A DNA stretch of 64,000 nt from Photorhabdus sp. CRCIA-P01 (GTDB lineage Bacteria; Pseudomonadota; Gammaproteobacteria; Enterobacterales; Enterobacteriaceae). Positions 1 to 9,600 of the stretch are shown piece after piece. Position 1 is the first letter of the stretch; the number at the start of each line of letters is the position of its first letter. The DNA lies in the NCBI RefSeq assembly GCF_003545805.1, contig NZ_NMQR01000012.1:1-64000 (forward strand), written 5' to 3'. Both the position numbers and the translations under genes were made by a program. Below the pieces are notes generated by a model that searched no databases, had not been told where the DNA came from, and worked only from the letters and a program-made list of their open reading frames with translations.

Positions 1-142
1 GTGCAAGGAAACGAGATAATATTTTTTATTTCGGTAAAGCAATTATAAGATAATATCATTTAACTCTTTAATTACAAAGATTTAATAATTCTCTCCAATA
101 GTTTTTTATATTTTGATTTAAAATTAATTTTTACCTATTATT

Positions 143-230
143 AATGGTTTAATGGTTTAATGGTTTAATGGTTTAATGGTTTAATGGTTTAATGGTTTAA
201 TGGTTTAATGGTTTAATGGTTTAATGGTTT
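143..230. repeat. Tandem array, 11 copies of 8-bp AATGGTTT
   Basis: Eleven uninterrupted identical copies of AATGGTTT run from 143 to 230. They lie downstream of the fabI terminator and outside any gene. Perfect short repeats of this length are prone to slipped-strand copy-number change; no function is evident. Confidence 0.97.
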
Positions 231-258
231 AATTAATTTATTATTTTATTGATAATAA

Positions 259-288
259 AAGGCCCGAAAAACTGACTTTTCGGGCCTT
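259..288 (-). terminator. Rho-independent terminator of fabI
   Basis: The arms AAGGCCCGAAAA and TTTTCGGGCCTT face each other across a 6-base loop. Read leftward the hairpin is followed by TTTATT, just after the fabI stop. Confidence 0.85.
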
Positions 289-326
289 GGCCTTATTGAG
301 TTGAAAATTACTGATTATTAATCAGA

Positions 327-1115
327 TTATTTCAATTCCAGTTCATTCATTGCGGCAATGCTGAAACCACCGTCAACATGCAGGATTTCACCGGTAATAC
401 CGCCGGACAGATCCGAGCACAAGAATGCCGCAGCGTTACCAACATCTTCAGTTGTTACGGTGCGGCGAATTGGGTTAACGGCTTCACAGTGAGCCAGCAT
501 CTTACGGAAATCTTTGATGCCAGACGCTGCCAAAGTGCGGATAGGTCCGGCAGAGATACCGTTAACACGAACACCTTCAGCACCCATAGCGTTAGCCATA
601 TAACGAACATTAGCTTCCAGAGATGCCTTTGCCAGCCCCATGACATTATAGTTAGGGATTGAGCGCTCTGCTCCCAGGTAGGTGAGAGTCAGTAAAGCAG
701 AATTTGGGTTCAGCATTTCACGGCAAGTTTTTGCCATGGCAACAAAGCTGTAAGAACTGATATCGTGCGCGATTCTAAAACCTTCGCGGGTAACGGAACT
801 GACATAGTTACCATCCAGTTGATCAGCAGGTGCAAAGCCAATGGAGTGAACAAAACCATCGAATTTTGGCCAAACTTTACTCAGTTCGGTGAACAGGGCT
901 TCGATGCTTGCGTCTTCAGCTACATCGCAAGGCAGAACGATAGTAGAGTTTAGGGAAGCGGCAAATTCTTCAACACGAGGTTTCAACTTGTCATTTTGAT
1001 AAGTGAAAGCCAGCTCCGCTCCCTGGTCATGCATAGCTTTTGCAACACCATAAGCGATGGAAAGTTTACTGGCGACGCCAGTGATCAGAATGCGCTTGCC
1101 GGTCATAAAACCCAT
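327..1115 (-). CDS. fabI: Enoyl-[acyl-carrier-protein] reductase (NADH)
   Basis: FabI catalyses the last reduction of each fatty acid elongation cycle, reducing trans-2-enoyl-ACP to acyl-ACP with NADH in the cytosol. The 262-residue protein has the usual family length. It shows a glycine-rich cofactor start ([13 protein letters not shown], residues 11-23), SIGFAP at 91-96 (Gly93 region, where triclosan and diazaborine act in E. coli), Tyr146, and the catalytic pair Tyr156 and Lys163 in YNVMGLAK. Numbering matches E. coli. It lies just downstream of sapF on the same strand, as in E. coli, and has its own terminator. I chose the start giving MGFMTGKR, the family N-terminus. Confidence 0.98.
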   Translation of the reverse strand: MGFMTGKRILITGVASKLSIAYGVAKAMHDQGAELAFTYQNDKLKPRVEEFAASLNSTIVLPCDVAEDASIEALFTELSKVWPKFDGFVHSIGFAPADQLDGNYVSSVTREGFRIAHDISSYSFVAMAKTCREMLNPNSALLTLTYLGAERSIPNYNVMGLAKASLEANVRYMANAMGAEGVRVNGISAGPIRTLAASGIKDFRKMLAHCEAVNPIRRTVTTEDVGNAAAFLCSDLSGGITGEILHVDGGFSIAAMNELELK

Positions 1116-1289
1116 AACAGTATCCTTGTGTAATAACGCCGATAATGATATTCATGGATTAAAATTACTCACAGAGACAATATCAATATGACGTTTTATT
1201 GTTAATAAACCCAGTAATTCTATCACGCTAGAGAGAAATATGCTGTATTTTGCATTCTGCTCCGAGCAGTGATTATCGTTTTCTATATG

Positions 1290-2099
1290 TTAAGGAATAT
1301 CCTGCCGCCAGGCATCAGCGGTGAGTGCTTCACCAAAATGGCTAGCGATCAGACGGCGGGTCATATCATGCAAAGGAGAAGCCAACACTTCTGCTGTATT
1401 TCCCCGCTCAACAACTTCCCCTTGATGCATGACCAGCACCTGATCGCTGATATGTTTCATCATGCCAAGATGCTGGGTGACATAGAGGTAAGAAATACCT
1501 TGTTTCTCCTGTAATTCCAACATCAGATTGATGATTTGAGATCGCATAGACATATCGAGTGATGCTAATGCCTCATCAGCAATAATAATCTGAGGTTGTA
1601 ATATCAATGCGCGCGCCAGTGCTACTCGCTGTTTCTGGCCTGAGGCTAACATATGTGGATAATAATTGGCATGGTCCGGTAACAGGCCAACTTGTCGCAA
1701 TGTCTGGTTGATCCGTTTTTCCCGCTCCGCTGTATTGAGTTCGGTATTAAGCAGAAGAGGAATATCAAGAATTTGTCCAATACGCTGACGAGGATTTAGC
1801 GACGTACTTGGGTCCTGAAATATCATGCGAATACGTTGGCTGCGATAACTGTAATCACCGTAAGTGAGTTTATGTCCCTCGATCATGATTTCACCGGCAG
1901 TTGGCTCGATGACACCTGACAGCATTTTTGCCAGTGTTGATTTGCCAGAACCGTTTTCACCAATAATCGCCAGTGTCTGTTTAGCTTTTAAGGTAAAGCT
2001 AACGGGTTTTACCGCATCAAGATATTGACGATGAAAAAAACCGGTTCGATAGCGAAAAGTTTTAGCCAAATTCCTAACTTCCAGCAGAGTATTCACCAA
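1290..2099 (-). CDS. sapF: SapF, ATP-binding subunit of peptide transporter
   Basis: SapF is an ABC ATPase of the SapABCDF importer, linked in enterobacteria to antimicrobial peptide resistance and, with SapD, to potassium uptake through Trk. The 269 residues contain Walker A GENGSGKS at about 47-54, a degenerate signature LASGQKQR in place of LSGGQ (LAPGQ in E. coli SapF), and Walker B IIIADEALASLD. It is the last gene of a tightly packed leftward operon and abuts sapD. Synteny with E. coli (sap next to fabI) supports the name over Dpp or Opp ATPases. Confidence 0.96.
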   Translation of the reverse strand: MVNTLLEVRNLAKTFRYRTGFFHRQYLDAVKPVSFTLKAKQTLAIIGENGSGKSTLAKMLSGVIEPTAGEIMIEGHKLTYGDYSYRSQRIRMIFQDPSTSLNPRQRIGQILDIPLLLNTELNTAEREKRINQTLRQVGLLPDHANYYPHMLASGQKQRVALARALILQPQIIIADEALASLDMSMRSQIINLMLELQEKQGISYLYVTQHLGMMKHISDQVLVMHQGEVVERGNTAEVLASPLHDMTRRLIASHFGEALTADAWRQDIP

Positions 2100-3092
2100 T
2101 TACTGTTCCTCCAGATTCAGTGGAAAATGGCAGGCAAAAGCGTGATTTTTAATCACCCGCAACCGTGGTGTTTCAATACACGTTTTTTGCGCATAAGGGC
2201 AACGCGGACCTAAACGGCAGCCGATTGGCAGATGTTCAAGGGATGGAATAGCGCCTGATAAGGTGTTTAACCTGCTTTTATGGGGCAACGAGCGACCAAA
2301 ATCAGGGATAGCGCGGCTTAACGCTTGTGTGTAGGGATGGTGTGGTGTTATCAGTAATTCATCGGGAACGGCGCTTTCGACCGTTTGGCCACAATAGAGA
2401 ACATTAATGCGATCCACCAGTTTGCTCATAACTTGCAAGTCATGACTTATCAGTAAAATGGTGGTGTGGTTGTTCTGATTTAATCGAGCTAGCAGACGGA
2501 AAATCTGAGCTTGCGTGGTTGGTTCCATCGCATTGGTTGGTTCATCTGCAATCAACAGACGTGGTTGGTTAGCCAACGCGATAGCAATCATGACCTTTTG
2601 GCACTCTCCCTCCGTTAATTCGCAAGGGAAGCTACTCATAATGTCTTTATGATCTTTAATTCCCACACGGTGGAGTAATTCAATAGCCCGGCGTTTTCGC
2701 CATTTGAAACGTTGCCACCAACGGCCTTTGTAAGTCCAGCTAGGGATGGCTTGAATGAGTTGCTGACCAATATTTTCAGAAGGATCAAGACAGGATTGTG
2801 GCTCCTGAAAAATCATTGAGATATTGTGGCCGATCACTTTGCGGCGCTGACGTGGAGTCAGACGGAGCAGGTCAATATCATCGAAGCGAAAACGGTCAGC
2901 CGTCACTTTGAGATTATCTTTAGTGACTCCGCTTATTGCTTTGGCAATCAGGCTTTTACCTGAACCGGATTCACCCACCAGACCGCGTATTTCACCTTCT
3001 ATCAGTGACATACTGACGCGATCAACCGCTTTAACTGGCCCTTTGGCAGTCATAAATTCAATAGTGAGATTGCGAATATCGAGTAATGGCAT
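2100..3092 (-). CDS. sapD: SapD, ATP-binding subunit of peptide transporter
   Basis: SapD is the second ATPase of the Sap importer. The 330 residues carry Walker A GESGSGKS at about 40-47, a signature region degenerated to LTEGECQK as in E. coli SapD, and Walker [10 protein letters not shown]. The C-terminal oligopeptide-transporter domain has the cysteine-rich segment [14 protein letters not shown] typical of Dpp/Opp/Sap ATPases, which can hold an iron-sulfur cluster in relatives. Its end abuts sapF and its start touches the sapC stop, so translation is probably coupled. Confidence 0.97.
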   Translation of the reverse strand: MPLLDIRNLTIEFMTAKGPVKAVDRVSMSLIEGEIRGLVGESGSGKSLIAKAISGVTKDNLKVTADRFRFDDIDLLRLTPRQRRKVIGHNISMIFQEPQSCLDPSENIGQQLIQAIPSWTYKGRWWQRFKWRKRRAIELLHRVGIKDHKDIMSSFPCELTEGECQKVMIAIALANQPRLLIADEPTNAMEPTTQAQIFRLLARLNQNNHTTILLISHDLQVMSKLVDRINVLYCGQTVESAVPDELLITPHHPYTQALSRAIPDFGRSLPHKSRLNTLSGAIPSLEHLPIGCRLGPRCPYAQKTCIETPRLRVIKNHAFACHFPLNLEEQ

Positions 3093-3982
3093 TATTCCAC
3101 CCCGGAATTAATTGCTCGGTGTAATCCATCACCTAATAAATTGACTAACAAGACACAGAACATGATTGCCGCGCCGGGCAACATAACGGTCCAGGGCGCA
3201 ACATAGATTAGCTCCAGTGAATCGCCCAACATGGCTCCCCATTCGGGTGAGGGAAGTTGGGCGCCAAGATCAAGAAAACCAAGTGAAGCGATATCAAGTA
3301 TGGCGATAGAAAGGGCACGAGTTAGCTCATTGATCAAGGCGGCGGTAATGTTTGGTAATACGGCGTACCATAGAATATGGTAATTAGAGGCACCATCCAG
3401 GCGGGCGGCAATCACATATTCTTTATCTAGCTCATCGTGAACCGCGCTGTAAACGGTGCGAACGATACGTGGCAATAGCGCCAACCAAATAGCGATTATT
3501 GCATGTTGCAAACTGGCGCCGACAAAGGCGACGACAATAATTGCCAGCAATAGTGATGGGATAGAGAGTAATGTATCGAGAATATGATTGAGCACCGCGG
3601 ATTTCAGTCCTCGTGTCATGCCTGCCAGACAGCCGATAATCAGACCACATAAAGCGGCTGCTAAAGTGACTAACAGCGCTGAACCAAATGTAGAGGCCGT
3701 CCCTATTAGTAATCGGCTGAGAATGTCGCGCCCAAGATCGTCGGTACCTAGAAAAAATGCGATATTACCGTGATATGACCATGAAGGTGGTAGTAACTGA
3801 TGACCAAGAAATTGTTGATCGAGCTTATAGGGGGCCAGATAACTACCAAACAGACTTAGGGCGATCAGAATCAGCACCCCATAAAACCCCATCATTGCCA
3901 ACATGTCAGAATAAAAAAAGCGCCAGATGACCTTTATCGGTGACGGCATTTTCTTTTCACGATAAAAATTATCTAAGGGCAT
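3092..3982 (-). CDS. sapC: SapC, permease subunit of peptide transporter
   Basis: SapC is an inner-membrane permease of the DppC/OppC type. The 296 residues begin with a cytoplasmic stretch and one membrane helix, then a periplasmic part with [11 protein letters not shown], which is characteristic of this family. The coupling (EAA) loop is seen around [17 protein letters not shown]. Five or six hydrophobic helices are predicted by eye. The start overlaps the sapB end by 14 bases. [11 protein letters not shown] resembles the E. coli SapC N-terminus, which fixes the start. Confidence 0.96.
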   Translation of the reverse strand: MPLDNFYREKKMPSPIKVIWRFFYSDMLAMMGFYGVLILIALSLFGSYLAPYKLDQQFLGHQLLPPSWSYHGNIAFFLGTDDLGRDILSRLLIGTASTFGSALLVTLAAALCGLIIGCLAGMTRGLKSAVLNHILDTLLSIPSLLLAIIVVAFVGASLQHAIIAIWLALLPRIVRTVYSAVHDELDKEYVIAARLDGASNYHILWYAVLPNITAALINELTRALSIAILDIASLGFLDLGAQLPSPEWGAMLGDSLELIYVAPWTVMLPGAAIMFCVLLVNLLGDGLHRAINSGVE

Positions 3983-4934
3983 ACCATTCCTTATGCTTCA
4001 GAGGGTTAGTCATCGCGCCAATAATATCGGACAGAACATTAACGGAAATCACCAGTGTGCCAATTACCATAACACTGGCGGAAATGGCGGAATAATCTTG
4101 CTGACGAATGGCACTGACCAACCAATGACCAAGTCCCGGCCAGTTAAATACCAGTTCCGTCATCATTGCCAGTGTCAGCATGGTGGAAAATTGTAATCCC
4201 AGTTTCGGAATGATAGGGGGCAACGCATTGTGTAATACATGACGACGGATAATTGTCAGCCTTGATAAACCACGGGTTGCGGCGGCTTTGATGTAGTTTT
4301 CACCAAAAACTTCTTCCGTGCTGTTTCTCATCAACCGGATAACTTCGGTTGTCGGTGCAACGGCGAGTGTAATAACGGGTAGCAGCAAGTGTTGCAGGGC
4401 ACTGATGATCATCTCATTACGATAGGGTGATTTTGATAACCAGGCATCAATTAATGAGAAACCTGTAACAGGTTCAATCTGATATAGCAGATTAAAGCGC
4501 CCGGAGACGGGTAGCCAGCCGAGATAAAGGGAGAAAAATAGGGTGAGTAATAATGCTAGCCAAAAAATTGGGATGGAAAATCCGACTAAAGCAATGGAGA
4601 TGATAACAGTATCCGCTGGTTTGTTACGCCATACTCCCGCAATAATCCCGAGTGGGATGCCGATTAGCAAGGCGGCAGAGAAAGCCAGAATACAGAGCTC
4701 CATTGTGGCGGGGAACACTTCCCGTAGTTGTTCGCTGATAAGTTCACCATTAATGCTGGATACGCCAAAATCCCATAGTAATAAGCTGTTGAAGTAGAAT
4801 ATATAAGCGTCAAATAGGGATGCCCCGCTGAGTGGAGCATTGGGGGTAAAGTAACTGAGGCTAAAGCTTATCAGTGACAGGAAAAACAGGGTAATAATCA
4901 GCAATAACAGACGACGGAGAGTGTAAATAATCAT
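3969..4934 (-). CDS. sapB: SapB, permease subunit of peptide transporter
   Basis: SapB pairs with SapC to form the membrane channel of the Sap importer. The 321 residues start [12 protein letters not shown], the first helix of DppB/OppB-type permeases. They include a periplasmic loop and further helices, with the coupling motif [21 protein letters not shown] near residue 220. It overlaps sapA by four bases and sapC by 14, so the operon is contiguous. Nothing unusual was seen. Confidence 0.96.
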   Translation of the reverse strand: MIIYTLRRLLLLIITLFFLSLISFSLSYFTPNAPLSGASLFDAYIFYFNSLLLWDFGVSSINGELISEQLREVFPATMELCILAFSAALLIGIPLGIIAGVWRNKPADTVIISIALVGFSIPIFWLALLLTLFFSLYLGWLPVSGRFNLLYQIEPVTGFSLIDAWLSKSPYRNEMIISALQHLLLPVITLAVAPTTEVIRLMRNSTEEVFGENYIKAAATRGLSRLTIIRRHVLHNALPPIIPKLGLQFSTMLTLAMMTELVFNWPGLGHWLVSAIRQQDYSAISASVMVIGTLVISVNVLSDIIGAMTNPLKHKEWYALR

Positions 4935-6604
4935 TTGCCATCCTTCTGAGTCATTCGGTTAGTCTCTTTTTCCCGATAAACGCCAGCGAAAGAGGCATTA
5001 CCAAATGGACTGAGTACTAGCCCTTTAATATCATGACGGTAAGCCTGTAAATGCAGAGAATAGGCTAATGGTAATATAGGTAATTGCTGCTCAAGGGTTT
5101 GTTGAGCCATATGATAATACTTAATTCGGGATAATAATTGTTGGTTAATCAAAGCTTCCCGCAAAATTTTATCAAATGTTGGATCACACCAATGGCTGAA
5201 ATTTGTCTGTGAAGCGATAGCCGCGCAGCTTAACAGTGGACGGAAAAAACTGTCTGGGTCATTACTGTCGGTTGACCAGCCTGATAAGGTCATATCGTGA
5301 GATTTATCCATCAGTTTGGTTTCCTGAAAGCGGCCTTCAACAGGCTTGATACTCATGGTAATACCAACTTGTGCTAAATCGGCCTGAATCAGCTCTGCCA
5401 TTTTGAGTGGACTTGGATTATATGATTGAGAGGCGGAAGGTACCCATAAGCTCAATTGCAAGCCATTTAATCCGAGATCATTGAGCATCTTACGGGATTT
5501 TTTTGGGTTGTATTCCGTAATTTCAGTTTGATTATCATAAGCCCATGACGCTCGAGGTAAAATTGATGAGGCTGTCTCCGCCGTACCATAATAGATGGAT
5601 TGCATCAGCCGTTGGTTATTAATAGCGTAGGCAATGGCTTGCCGAACCTGTAGCTTATCAAGTGGTGGCTTGCTGGTATTGAAAGCCAGATAAGCGATAT
5701 TCATTCCTGGGCGTAAAGTCAGACGCAGGCGGGGATCATCTCGTAAAACTGTAAGCTGACTGGCAGCGGGATACGCTAATACATCACATTCACCGGTTAA
5801 GAGTTTGGACATCCTGCCGGTACCGCCGGCACCGACGTCAATAACTATCTGGCGCATTTGTGGTTTGCCTTTCCAGTATTGATCATGGCGAACTAGCCGG
5901 ATAAATTGTCTGGTCCGATGATCTTCCAACATAAACGGGCCTGTGCCGACAGGTTTCCAGTCAATTTGTTCATGGCGGTTCATTTGATGCAATTGTTGCC
6001 CATATTCTTGTGAAAGTATTGGGGCATAGTGGGTTGCCAAATGCCAAAGAAAAGAAGCATCTGGTTCTTTCAAGCGAAACTCCACCGTATATTCATTAAG
6101 TTTACGGATACTTTGAATAGAATCGGCCAGTTGGAGGCTGTCAAAATAGGGGTAATGCCCGCCATTGACGTCGTGATAATAGTGTTGCTTATCAAACAGA
6201 CGTTTAAAGCTGAAGATGACATCATCAGCATTCATGTTGCGGGTCGGAGTAAACCAGTCTGTTGATTGAAATGAGACATTATGGCGCAAATAAAAACGGT
6301 AGGTAGCGCCATTATCCAGTACCTCCCAATGGGAGGCTAATTCAGGGAGCAAACGGTAAGTGTAAGGGTCAACATCCAGTAAACGCTCATAGAGTTGTGC
6401 TGCCAGTGTATCGACAGTTAAGCCGCTGCTAGCCAGTTGGGGATTAAAGGTATTCAGGTTACCGTTAACGCAATAAATAAACCCTTGTTGCTGAATGTCA
6501 GCCGGAACGTGGGTTTTTTTTTCAGGCGTAGCTATTGTTTCTGCAATAGCCGGGACTGAAAGGGATAATATGATCCAATAAATCAAACTGCGCATATAAG
6601 GCAT
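4931..6604 (-). CDS. sapA: SapA, periplasmic peptide-binding protein
   Basis: SapA is the family 5 solute-binding protein that delivers peptides, including host defence peptides in characterised relatives, to SapBC. The 557 residues begin with a signal peptide ([22 protein letters not shown], cleavage after AIA likely). The SBP_bac_5 fold follows, with landmarks [10 protein letters not shown] and VGTGPFML. It is the first gene of the operon; the promoter should lie in the 247-base gap that also holds the rightward ryhB-like RNA. Confidence 0.95.
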   Translation of the reverse strand: MPYMRSLIYWIILSLSVPAIAETIATPEKKTHVPADIQQQGFIYCVNGNLNTFNPQLASSGLTVDTLAAQLYERLLDVDPYTYRLLPELASHWEVLDNGATYRFYLRHNVSFQSTDWFTPTRNMNADDVIFSFKRLFDKQHYYHDVNGGHYPYFDSLQLADSIQSIRKLNEYTVEFRLKEPDASFLWHLATHYAPILSQEYGQQLHQMNRHEQIDWKPVGTGPFMLEDHRTRQFIRLVRHDQYWKGKPQMRQIVIDVGAGGTGRMSKLLTGECDVLAYPAASQLTVLRDDPRLRLTLRPGMNIAYLAFNTSKPPLDKLQVRQAIAYAINNQRLMQSIYYGTAETASSILPRASWAYDNQTEITEYNPKKSRKMLNDLGLNGLQLSLWVPSASQSYNPSPLKMAELIQADLAQVGITMSIKPVEGRFQETKLMDKSHDMTLSGWSTDSNDPDSFFRPLLSCAAIASQTNFSHWCDPTFDKILREALINQQLLSRIKYYHMAQQTLEQQLPILPLAYSLHLQAYRHDIKGLVLSPFGNASFAGVYREKETNRMTQKDGK

Positions 6605-6702
6605 CTGTTATTAATTAGAATTGACACATTGTATCTCAATTCGCGCTTGAGCCCAAAAAAACGCTGCGGGGATGGTAATGAGAAAAATTCTCAACAAAGT
6701 GC

Positions 6703-6732
6703 TTTACAAAACGTATTGATAACCATTATCAT
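6703..6732 (+). promoter_or_regulatory. Promoter with Fur box for ryhB-like RNA
   Basis: TTTACA (6703-6708) and TATCAT (6727-6732) are spaced 18 bases and fit a sigma-70 promoter. The -10 region overlaps GATAACCATTATCAT (6718-6732), a near match to the Fur consensus GATAATGATAATCATTATC. Repression by iron-loaded Fur is therefore expected. Confidence 0.75.
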
Positions 6733-6739
6733 CTGTATC

Positions 6740-6838
6740 GCACTTACCGGGAACAGATGTTATGTCCCAGGAAAGGCACGACATTGCTCACATTGCTTCC
6801 AGTGTTTTTTAGCCAGCTCGGGTGCTGGCTTTTTTTTA
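6740..6838 (+). ncRNA. ryhB: RyhB-like iron-responsive small RNA
   Basis: The stretch 6776-6804 contains the RyhB core: CACGACATTGCTCACATTG followed directly by CTTCCAG. This is the part that pairs with target mRNAs and binds Hfq in E. coli. It ends in the hairpin AGCCAGC/GCTGGCT and a run of T, as in E. coli RyhB. A Fur box lies over the promoter. Known RyhB represses mRNAs of non-essential iron proteins under iron starvation. The start is set about seven bases after the -10, so it may be off by a few bases. The place, between sap and psp, differs from E. coli (yhhX-yhhY). Confidence 0.9.
6811..6838 (+). terminator. Terminator of ryhB-like RNA
   Basis: AGCCAGC (6811-6817) and GCTGGCT (6824-6830) form a stem followed by eight T. 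No protein gene ends here on the + strand, so it belongs to the small RNA. Confidence 0.9.
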
Positions 6839-6851
6839 TCTGTAATCCGGC

Positions 6852-7856
6852 TCACTTATCGCCGACGTTGATATCATGTTTCTTCATTAAACCTCGTAAT
6901 TGATAATAGGTCAGCCGTAGTTTCTCTGCTGCTTTTCTTTGGTTAAACCTGCTCTCTTTTAATGATAACTCTATTAATTGTCGTTCGCTGTCATGTTGCC
7001 ACTGTTTCAAATTAACAGGCAGTGAAGGCAGAAGTCGTGAAGATAAATCATTACTATCATCAACATTGGCTATAAAATGCAGTGTGGAGGCGAATGGGTT
7101 AATAATAATATTATCAAGTTGAGCAGAATTTTCGCCGTGACGATAAACCGATCGTTCCACGGCATTTTTCAGTTCACGGATATTACCGGGCCAAGTGTAA
7201 TTCTGTAACTGCTTTTTTGCCTGGTCAGTGAAACCGGGAAATAGTGGTAAATCAAGTTCGCGGCACATCTGAATAGCAAAATGTTGTGCTAGCAACATGA
7301 TATCTTGCTGCCGTTGCCGCAATGGTGGGATTTTAACCACATCGAAAGCCAATCTATCGAGCAAATCAGCGCGGAATTGCCCTTTAGCTGCCATTGCGGG
7401 CAGATTATCATTGGTCGCGCATATCAGTCGAGCATCGACTTGTAATGGTTGACTGCCGCCAACGCGTTCGAGGTGCCCATATTCAATGACGCGCAATAGC
7501 TTTTCCTGAACTTGCATTGGTGCGGTTGCCAGTTCATCAAGAAATAGCGTACCCCCATCGGCACGTTCAAATCTTCCTTGATGTCTTTTTTGTGCGCCAG
7601 TAAATGCGCCAGCCTCATGACCAAATAACTCTGAATCCAATAAATTTTCATTCAAAGCCGCGCAGTTTAGGGAGATAAATGGTCCTTGCCAGCGGGGGGA
7701 TAAATAATGCAAACGGCGGGCAATCAGTTCTTTGCCGGTTCCGCGTTCCCCAATAACGATAACGGGTTTGTTTAATTTTGCCAGCGCGGATACCTGCTCC
7801 AGGATTTCAATAAAGCTGTTTGCTTCACCTAATAGATTTTCCGTGGTGTCATTCAT
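6852..7856 (-). CDS. pspF: PspF, sigma-54 activator of the psp operon
   Basis: PspF is the enhancer-binding AAA+ protein that activates sigma-54 transcription of pspA. It has no N-terminal sensor domain and is held off by PspA. Visible parts, counted from the longer start at 7874, are Walker A GERGTGKE (42-49), the sigma-54 contact loop GAFTGA (89-94), Walker B GGTLFLDEL, an arginine-finger region FRADLLDRL, and a C-terminal Fis-type helix-turn-helix. An ATG at 7856 best matches the E. coli length; 7862 and 7874 are alternatives. It is divergent from pspA. Confidence 0.95.
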   Translation of the reverse strand: MNDTTENLLGEANSFIEILEQVSALAKLNKPVIVIGERGTGKELIARRLHYLSPRWQGPFISLNCAALNENLLDSELFGHEAGAFTGAQKRHQGRFERADGGTLFLDELATAPMQVQEKLLRVIEYGHLERVGGSQPLQVDARLICATNDNLPAMAAKGQFRADLLDRLAFDVVKIPPLRQRQQDIMLLAQHFAIQMCRELDLPLFPGFTDQAKKQLQNYTWPGNIRELKNAVERSVYRHGENSAQLDNIIINPFASTLHFIANVDDSNDLSSRLLPSLPVNLKQWQHDSERQLIELSLKESRFNQRKAAEKLRLTYYQLRGLMKKHDINVGDK

Positions 7857-7963
7857 AGTCATTTTCACCAACAATTGGTTATTTTAGCCACTTTATTACG
7901 TTGTGGTAAAAAGTCAAATAAAAAAATTTCTTTATATTTCATAAAAGTAGAGTAAATAAAAAG

Positions 7964-7980
7964 TTGGCACGACTTTTGAT
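7964..7980 (+). promoter_or_regulatory. Sigma-54 promoter of pspABC
   Basis: TTGGCACGACTTTTGAT carries the -24 (TGGCAC) and -12 (TTGAT) elements with correct spacing. It lies 73 bases before pspA. PspF binding sites should lie upstream, toward pspF. Confidence 0.88.
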
Positions 7981-8052
7981 ATGAGTATGGGATAGGAAAT
8001 AGCAGTGACATCAATAGTACCAACCAATCTTAACCAAAGAGGATAATTTACT

Positions 8053-8727
8053 ATGGGTATTTTCTCTCGTTTTGCTGATATCGTGAATGCCAATATCTCT
8101 TCATTACTGGATAAAGCGGAAGATCCGCAGAAAATGATTCGCCTGATGATTCAGGAAATGGAAGATACTTTAGTTGAAATTCGTTCAACTTCTGCTCGTG
8201 CCCTGGCGGAGAAAAAGCAGTTATCTCGCCGCATTACCTCAGGTGAACAACAGATGCACGATTGGCAGGAAAAAGCGGAACTGGCGTTGAATAAAGAGAG
8301 AGACGATTTAGCGCGGGCAGCTCTGCTTGAAAAACAGAAAGTGGCTGCTTTAGTGGATACATTGAAACATGAATTAACCGTATTGGAAGAGACACTTGAG
8401 CGTATGAAAGGGGAGATTGTTGAGCTTGAAAACAAACTTAGCGAAACTCGAGCAAGACAACAGGCGTTGGCTCTGCGTCATCAGGCGGCAGCCTCTTCCC
8501 GGCAGGTTCGTCATCAACTTGACAGCGGTAAAATTGATCAGGCAATGGCTCGCTTCGAACAATTTGAACGCCGTATCGATCATATGGAAGCGGAAGCAGA
8601 AGCCGTGGGCATGGGAAAACAAAAATCTCTGGATCAACAGTTTGCTGAATTAAAAGCAGACGATGAAATCAGTGCGCAGTTAGCGGCAATGAAGGCTAAA
8701 ATAAATGCTAATAAAGAACAACATTAA
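8053..8727 (+). CDS. pspA: Phage shock protein A
   Basis: PspA is the PspA/Vipp1/ESCRT-III family effector of the envelope stress response. It binds and stabilises damaged inner membrane and inhibits PspF. The 224 residues are almost wholly helical coiled coil. The N-terminus [25 protein letters not shown] is the family's amphipathic helix region. An RBS (AGAGGA) precedes the ATG. It is first in a rightward operon driven by the sigma-54 promoter at 7964. Confidence 0.98.
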   Translation: MGIFSRFADIVNANISSLLDKAEDPQKMIRLMIQEMEDTLVEIRSTSARALAEKKQLSRRITSGEQQMHDWQEKAELALNKERDDLARAALLEKQKVAALVDTLKHELTVLEETLERMKGEIVELENKLSETRARQQALALRHQAAASSRQVRHQLDSGKIDQAMARFEQFERRIDHMEAEAEAVGMGKQKSLDQQFAELKADDEISAQLAAMKAKINANKEQH

Positions 8728-8763
8728 ATGTTGCTGCACTCAACTAACCATTAAGGAAAAGTG

Positions 8764-8982
8764 ATGGGTTCTATATTTCTTGGCATTCCACTGACTATCT
8801 TCGTACTTTTTGTATTACCCATCTGGTTGTGGTTGCATTATAACAGCCGGAATTCAAACCAAAGTCAGTTGGATCAGCATGAAATTCAGCATCTGGCAGA
8901 GCGTGTACAACATATGCAGGCACGAATTAAAACATTGGAAGATATTCTGGATGCAGAACATCCTAACTGGAGGCAATCATAA
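8764..8982 (+). CDS. pspB: Phage shock protein B
   Basis: PspB is a small inner-membrane protein that works with PspC to sense envelope stress and relieve PspA inhibition of PspF. The 72 residues have one N-terminal helix (IFLGIPLTIFVLFVLPIWLW) and a cytoplasmic helix ending ILDAEHPNW, a family landmark. Alignment with E. coli favours the ATG at 8764 over the GTG at 8761. It overlaps pspC by one base. Confidence 0.96.
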   Translation: MGSIFLGIPLTIFVLFVLPIWLWLHYNSRNSNQSQLDQHEIQHLAERVQHMQARIKTLEDILDAEHPNWRQS

Positions 8983-9335
8983 TGTCGAATGGTAACCGCC
9001 GGAAACTGTACCGGATACCTGAGAAGGGCAAGATTAAAGGTGTTTGCGCCGGGTTGGCCTATTATTTTGATGTGCCAGTACGTTTGATTCGTGTTATCGC
9101 GGTATTGTCACTCTTCTTTGGCCTGTTTGGTTTTGTGGTTGTTGCCTATATTGTACTGGTTTTCATCCTTGATCCGGCGCCCACGGGTTATACCCAAGAG
9201 GGCTATTTTTCAGCCCAAAACTTGCTGAATGAAATTGATTATCAATTGAAATCGGGAGAGATTCGTCTGCGCCAAATGGAGCGTTATGTCACCTCGGAAA
9301 CGTTCAGCGTTCGCAGTCGTTTCAGGCAGCTTTGA
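8982..9335 (+). CDS. pspC: Phage shock protein C
   Basis: PspC is the inner-membrane partner of PspB. The 117 residues contain the PspC domain: LYRIPEKGKIKGVCAGLAYY at about 9-28, then one long hydrophobic segment (FFGLFGFVVVAYIVLVFIL) and a cytoplasmic leucine-rich tail. E. coli follows with pspD and pspE; neither is present here, and a relic of an unrelated antitoxin-like gene lies next instead. Confidence 0.97.
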   Translation: MSNGNRRKLYRIPEKGKIKGVCAGLAYYFDVPVRLIRVIAVLSLFFGLFGFVVVAYIVLVFILDPAPTGYTQEGYFSAQNLLNEIDYQLKSGEIRLRQMERYVTSETFSVRSRFRQL

Positions 9336-9373
9336 TAATAATTTAGGAATGCCTTGGGCTAGTTGTGGGGTAA

Positions 9374-9556
9374 TTAGCGTTGAAACGAAGTCATGAAGCG
9401 GCGGAACACGATAATTGGTTCCGGGAACAAGTGAAACAAGGTCTGAATGAAGCCGATGACCCTAACACGGTTTGGGTTTCTCATAAGTTGGCAAAACAAG
9501 AGATGCAATGTCAGCGTGAAACCCTGCAAGCACGAGTTGCAGGAAAAGTTAAATGA
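9374..9556 (+). pseudogene. Antitoxin-like relic (RelB/StbD C-terminal part)
   Basis: A short frame ending at 9556 encodes about 60 residues: SHEAAEHDNWFREQVKQGLN, then ADDPNTVWVSHKLAKQ. The pattern HDxWFRxxVxxGLxxADDPNTxWVSH is typical of the C-terminal, toxin-binding half of RelB/StbD/ParD-type antitoxins. No ATG is present (a TTG at 9380 is the only candidate), a stop lies at 9371-9373, and no toxin gene follows. The likely reading is a remnant missing its DNA-binding N-terminus. Family assignment is from pattern memory. Confidence 0.55.
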
Positions 9557-9600
9557 TGTAACTGGTATTGCCTGATCGTAATATTTATCATAGGAGAGAC

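Larger units (their letters stand above)
1..326. other. AT-rich non-coding stretch before fabI
   Basis: No gene is recognisable. The stretch is very AT-rich and holds an 8-bp tandem array and the fabI terminator, both listed separately. Confidence 0.6.

Noticed and set aside
143-230. CRISPR-like repeat array
   Set aside because: The 8-bp units are contiguous with no spacers and no cas genes are near; it is a simple tandem repeat.
378-662. Open frame opposite fabI and the many other antisense frames over conserved genes
   Set aside because: They have no family resemblance and follow from the codon pattern of the real gene on the other strand.
9568-9600. Upstream start for ycjX (MPDRNIYHRRD)
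   Set aside because: The ATG at 9601 matches the E. coli N-terminus, and the extra residues are not family sequence.
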